Part shown: positions 60,884 to 64,000 of the stretch, piece after piece
Position numbering within the stretch: the stretch's first letter is position 1
How the letters are laid out: every line of letters begins with the position of its first letter
Translations under genes and position numbers: made by a program
Notes under the pieces: generated by a model
The model's input: the letters and a program-made list of their open reading frames with translations, nothing else
The model's database searches: none
Told to the model about the DNA's origin: nothing
Origin: Taenia hydatigena
Lineage: Eukaryota > Platyhelminthes > Cestoda > Cyclophyllidea > Taeniidae
Reading direction: 5' to 3'
DNA: 64,000 nucleotides
Assembly: GCA_036345935.2 (NCBI GenBank)
Contig: JADWOT020000002.1
Coordinates: 21,392,355-21,456,354 of the forward strand

Positions 60884-63800
60884 CTAGGAGTAGGTGATTC
60901 CAAATCCCATCTGAAAACCAGGTTTGGGCAGATGCGCAGGACATACGGTGCCGGGGAATAAGGGTGAGCCAGGAAGGGGCACGCAGTAGTTGATTTCGAG
61001 GCGAAGAGCACCAGCAAATCGCAGGACTAACCCCGCCCCTACCACCGACGCTGCGGTTGCTTGGCAAATGGAGGAAAACCGGTCGCCAGAGGCTCGCGCC
61101 AATCGCCATTCCCGTATTGGATCGGATAGGAGGCATCCTTGAGTTTGGAGAGGGGTTAGGGAGGAAAACAAATCCTTTTTAGACAAAAAACAACAAAACA
61201 GCACTCACTTAACCATGGTTCCTAATGCTCCCAGAGGTGGAAATATTTATTTACTTATTGGTCAATTCAGTCTATTCCTTATGAATGGCCTTCCATTCAG
61301 TATTCGATACGTGTTTCCATCCTCCGGGGCAACCACTCATCTTTCTGCTCAGGCGTCCATAACCAGGTAGTGATCATTTAAACTCGCCACAGATCATCCA
61401 CTTAGCCCATGAAATGCAAAGCCTAACAGAAACGCACCCTCTTGTGAGCCTTCTTTCTGTTTCTGAAGTACCGGCCTCTCCATGAACATGACGACTCAGA
61501 GGCAGGAGAGCGGACAAGGTCGAGGGAGTTGGAGGAAGTCATTCAAAAGACTACTTTCACTGTTCACTTTAATTATTATCTAACATTCCCGTGTCACTTC
61601 TGCCGACTTCGTGTTCCATCTTCAACTTAAACCAGTTCGAATACCGAAAGAGAATGCACCCAGGAATTCGTCTCCAGCTCACCTGTCAAAGTGAAGGCAT
61701 GCAGTCTAGCGAAAGAGGCGGCAGTGCTTGAAGTGATGAAGGGTAGAGGAGTGTAGAAGTGAAGTCCGGCAAAACATGAGGCCAAACCACCAGTAGGACA
61801 GGATGGACTTTCCAAGGTCACGCCCAATTCATCCACACTGCCACGGTTCAGGGTTAATGGCACCAACTGGGGCTCGCCCGGGCCCACACTGTAAAATTTG
61901 TAGCCTCGTAATTCCATTGGACCGCCGAGGAAAAACCGATCGACAGTTGAAACCTGAGCATGCAAAATAATAAGTACTTCAAAGCTGTCTCCGCATTTGG
62001 GAAATTTCTGAGAGTGTCAACAAGTAATTGACAAATGGAGAGTAGTTACGAAAGAAAACCATCTGCCATGGTAGCAGAGGTACTCCGTCTTAGGGCAACC
62101 TGTTTCACCTTGTTGATGCATTCTCAGGAGAGCCTGTTCGCTTCACCTCACGTATGCCTTTCGGTCGATTTGGAAGCCAGCTTGACGAAGGTGAAATTCG
62201 TTCGTGAATAGTCGCATCTTGTGCCGTCTTACGCATCATTTCATGACTGCAAGTTGTGCCCCGATCAGAAGTATCACAAGCCGGCTGAGTGACGACTGTC
62301 CTGTAGCCAGGCCGTCACAAACAATCGCATGACCTCTGAGCGGCACTTCCAGTTCAACAGATAGCTTCCGCAAAGGCTTCGTAACAAATAGACACCGTAA
62401 ACTACCCTGAACGCCCGATGTTTGCTGTACTAAGGCTAGGCTAATGTGAGCTAAACCAAAACTACCAAAACGAACTGGCATCAAGGCGGTGGTAATAGTG
62501 GTGGACAATGCGGATGATGAGCCGAAAGCAGCTATTTCAATAAAGAGAAAGTAGGAAAGAAGGAAGGATTCGTCAACTACATCATTGCTCCACTTCTAAC
62601 TGATGACCATCTATCTGCAAATCCAAATTAATGCTTCTTCGATCAAACGGAGATGAATGGACAGACGAAGGGATGACTCGCTATCTTTACGAACAATAAT
62701 TCTCTACCTATTTCAGATTGTCAACGATTAACCAACGTCTGATAACTAGCAGTCGTTCGGTTAACCAAGCGCCCGACGCGAGTCATGACACCCGCATTAT
62801 GAGGTCTAACTCCCGACAAAACCGTGATACACGAAATGCAAAACCTGTACTCCCGGCCTTGCATTCTCTCAGAAACGATATCAGCTGTCAGAAGTCAACT
62901 ACAGTTCACATCCTATTCGATGCTACAAATTAACGCGATTCATTTCGTTGCGCGATTCAGTTAAACCCAAGATCCCATTTTACACACCAATAACCCCGCA
63001 TACAGGTGGAAAATTGAGCATGCATTCATGCGGACGCAACCCTAGATCGTGCACACTCTGAGGCGGAGGGGGGTTCTAGTCTTGAATGAGGCGTCACTCA
63101 CCGGATGGCCACTGAGGGAGTGCACCAATCCAGCGGATAAGGTTGCTTCAGCAACCAACCAGTCGGTTAGACGAAAAGGCTTTTGCAGAACGCCCTCCAA
63201 ACGCAGCTGTACCGAGCTCTTCTCATCCGATCTAAGCGGAAATAAAAAATACGCGAATGTGTATACTTTTGGACAGGAGACCACCTGGAGGGCTACTGCT
63301 CGACGATGTCTGAATTAAAGTGTCTTCCCAATCCTTACCGACACCGGTACGATAACTCTATGAGACCGCTGTACCTCAGTTCGGTAAACGCTCCATTAGA
63401 CCTTCTACTCCGTCCCGCTTTGGTGTCTTGAGATAAGAATAAAAAGTAAACTAAGACACTAATTTAGCAACCAGTAACCATCTGATTTGTACACTGTAAA
63501 GACGGGTAGAACCTGAAATGCTGTTAGGCATAAAAACAGCACAATGGAATCAAGAGCGCTTATTACCCAAAGAACTGTACTTACGGAGCTGACGTCTCAA
63601 GGCCTACGGCAGTTCGTGGTGGTGGAGGGTTTATAAAAGCTAGCTCTTCACTCAGACGGAGTAGAACACCGCTCTGTGGAAGTATACGGTCATCTCGAGA
63701 GTCAATTTCCAAGCTGTGACGGAAATTGGTTTTCAAGCTGGCGCCGCTTTCTAGCCTTAAGTTGAACGGTGTTGACAGACCTGTGATGTTCGCAAAGAAA

Positions 63801-64000
63801 GACGGGCCGCTTATATGGCACGAATCAAGACAGGGGACCCAATAACCAGTAACAGCAACCGTATTCTCAAAATGACAAGCAAACACAAAAGGAGACTATT
63901 CTATAATTCCAAAACTCGTAAAACAAGACTTACTTGAAGCCTCAATTTCTCTCCAAGCATTACTCCAATGAAGCTTATGAACTCCCCATCGAGAGAGGGC
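60884..64000 (-). CDS. SAMM50: SAM50-type outer-membrane beta-barrel assembly protein (C-terminal part)
   Basis: Minus-strand exons: beyond 64000 to 63934, 63780-63585, 63231-63102, 61953-61683 and 61137-60884 (stop TAG 60886-60884). All junctions are in phase, giving about 305 C-terminal residues; the N-terminal POTRA part lies outside the window. SAMM50 is the Omp85-family core of the sorting and assembly machinery in the mitochondrial outer membrane and inserts beta-barrel proteins. Family features seen in order: a WREIEA strand, SGASLKTNFRHSLEIDSRD, ILPQSGVLLRLSEELA, DRFFLGGPMELRGYKFYSVG (the conserved GGP...RG barrel motif), GLHFYTPLPF, LRLEINYCVP and the final FQMGFGITYS strand. The region corresponding to the human EAYWAGG loop is longer here (about 30 residues around 61800-61880). 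Introns at 61138-61682 and 61954-63101 contain nothing recognised. Confidence 0.94.

Noticed and set aside
62236..62508. 90-residue minus-strand frame between SAMM50 exons
   Set aside because: The SAMM50 exons on either side (63102 and 61953) join directly in phase 0 and match the family without a gap, so this is intronic.
1..64000. tRNA, rRNA, CRISPR or prokaryotic operon features
   Set aside because: None seen. The direct repeats are microsatellite or duplicated gene sequence, without the spacer pattern of CRISPR, and no cloverleaf sequence was recognised.

Overview
This window is eukaryotic nuclear DNA. Coding pieces are short, separated by GT-AG introns of roughly 0.1 to 0.8 kb, and join in consistent codon phase. 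There are no operons or ribosome-binding sites. Three protein families can be read: GLD-2/TENT2-type cytoplasmic poly(A) polymerases, a C2-plus-coiled-coil protein resembling class I Rab11-FIPs, and the mitochondrial outer-membrane assembly protein SAMM50. Short non-autonomous LTR elements (about 185-bp LTRs, TGTAG...CTACA) and AG acceptors 10 to 13 nt before start codons suggest a flatworm, most likely a taeniid tapeworm. That assignment rests on recalled family knowledge, not on a search.

Layout. From 1 to 31.2 kb, on the + strand, lies a tandem series of GLD-2-like units: A (3' end only, 109-1254), a two-exon relic (10419-11600), B (six exons, 14077-18120, 413 aa), C (decayed, about 21777-25913) and D (six exons, 27251-31184, 357 aa). 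From 35.9 to 47.5 kb, on the - strand, lie three decayed relatives (E 35986-39276, F 43333-43576, G about 44822-47492). The array is therefore two opposed clusters. B and D have complete open models; the others carry stops, frameshifts, deletions or lost splice sites.

A 1.46-kb sequence just downstream of D (32092-33556) recurs in inverted orientation at 52241-53707. That second copy sits, with a flank relic of the GLD-2 unit, inside a 4.7-kb intron of the Rab11-FIP-like gene (49234-57912, - strand, ten exons, 619 aa in my model). From 58.5 to 60 kb there is a cluster of LTR elements, including one solo LTR nested in another with a target-site duplication. The window closes with the C-terminal half of SAMM50 (60884 to beyond 64000, - strand).

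The genes do not form one pathway. The notable biology is repeated duplication, inversion and decay of a germline-type poly(A) polymerase gene. Among the survivors, B carries Glu for the third catalytic Asp and a new N-terminal hydrophobic segment, and D has an altered SD motif. No computation was run: identities and boundaries are by eye.
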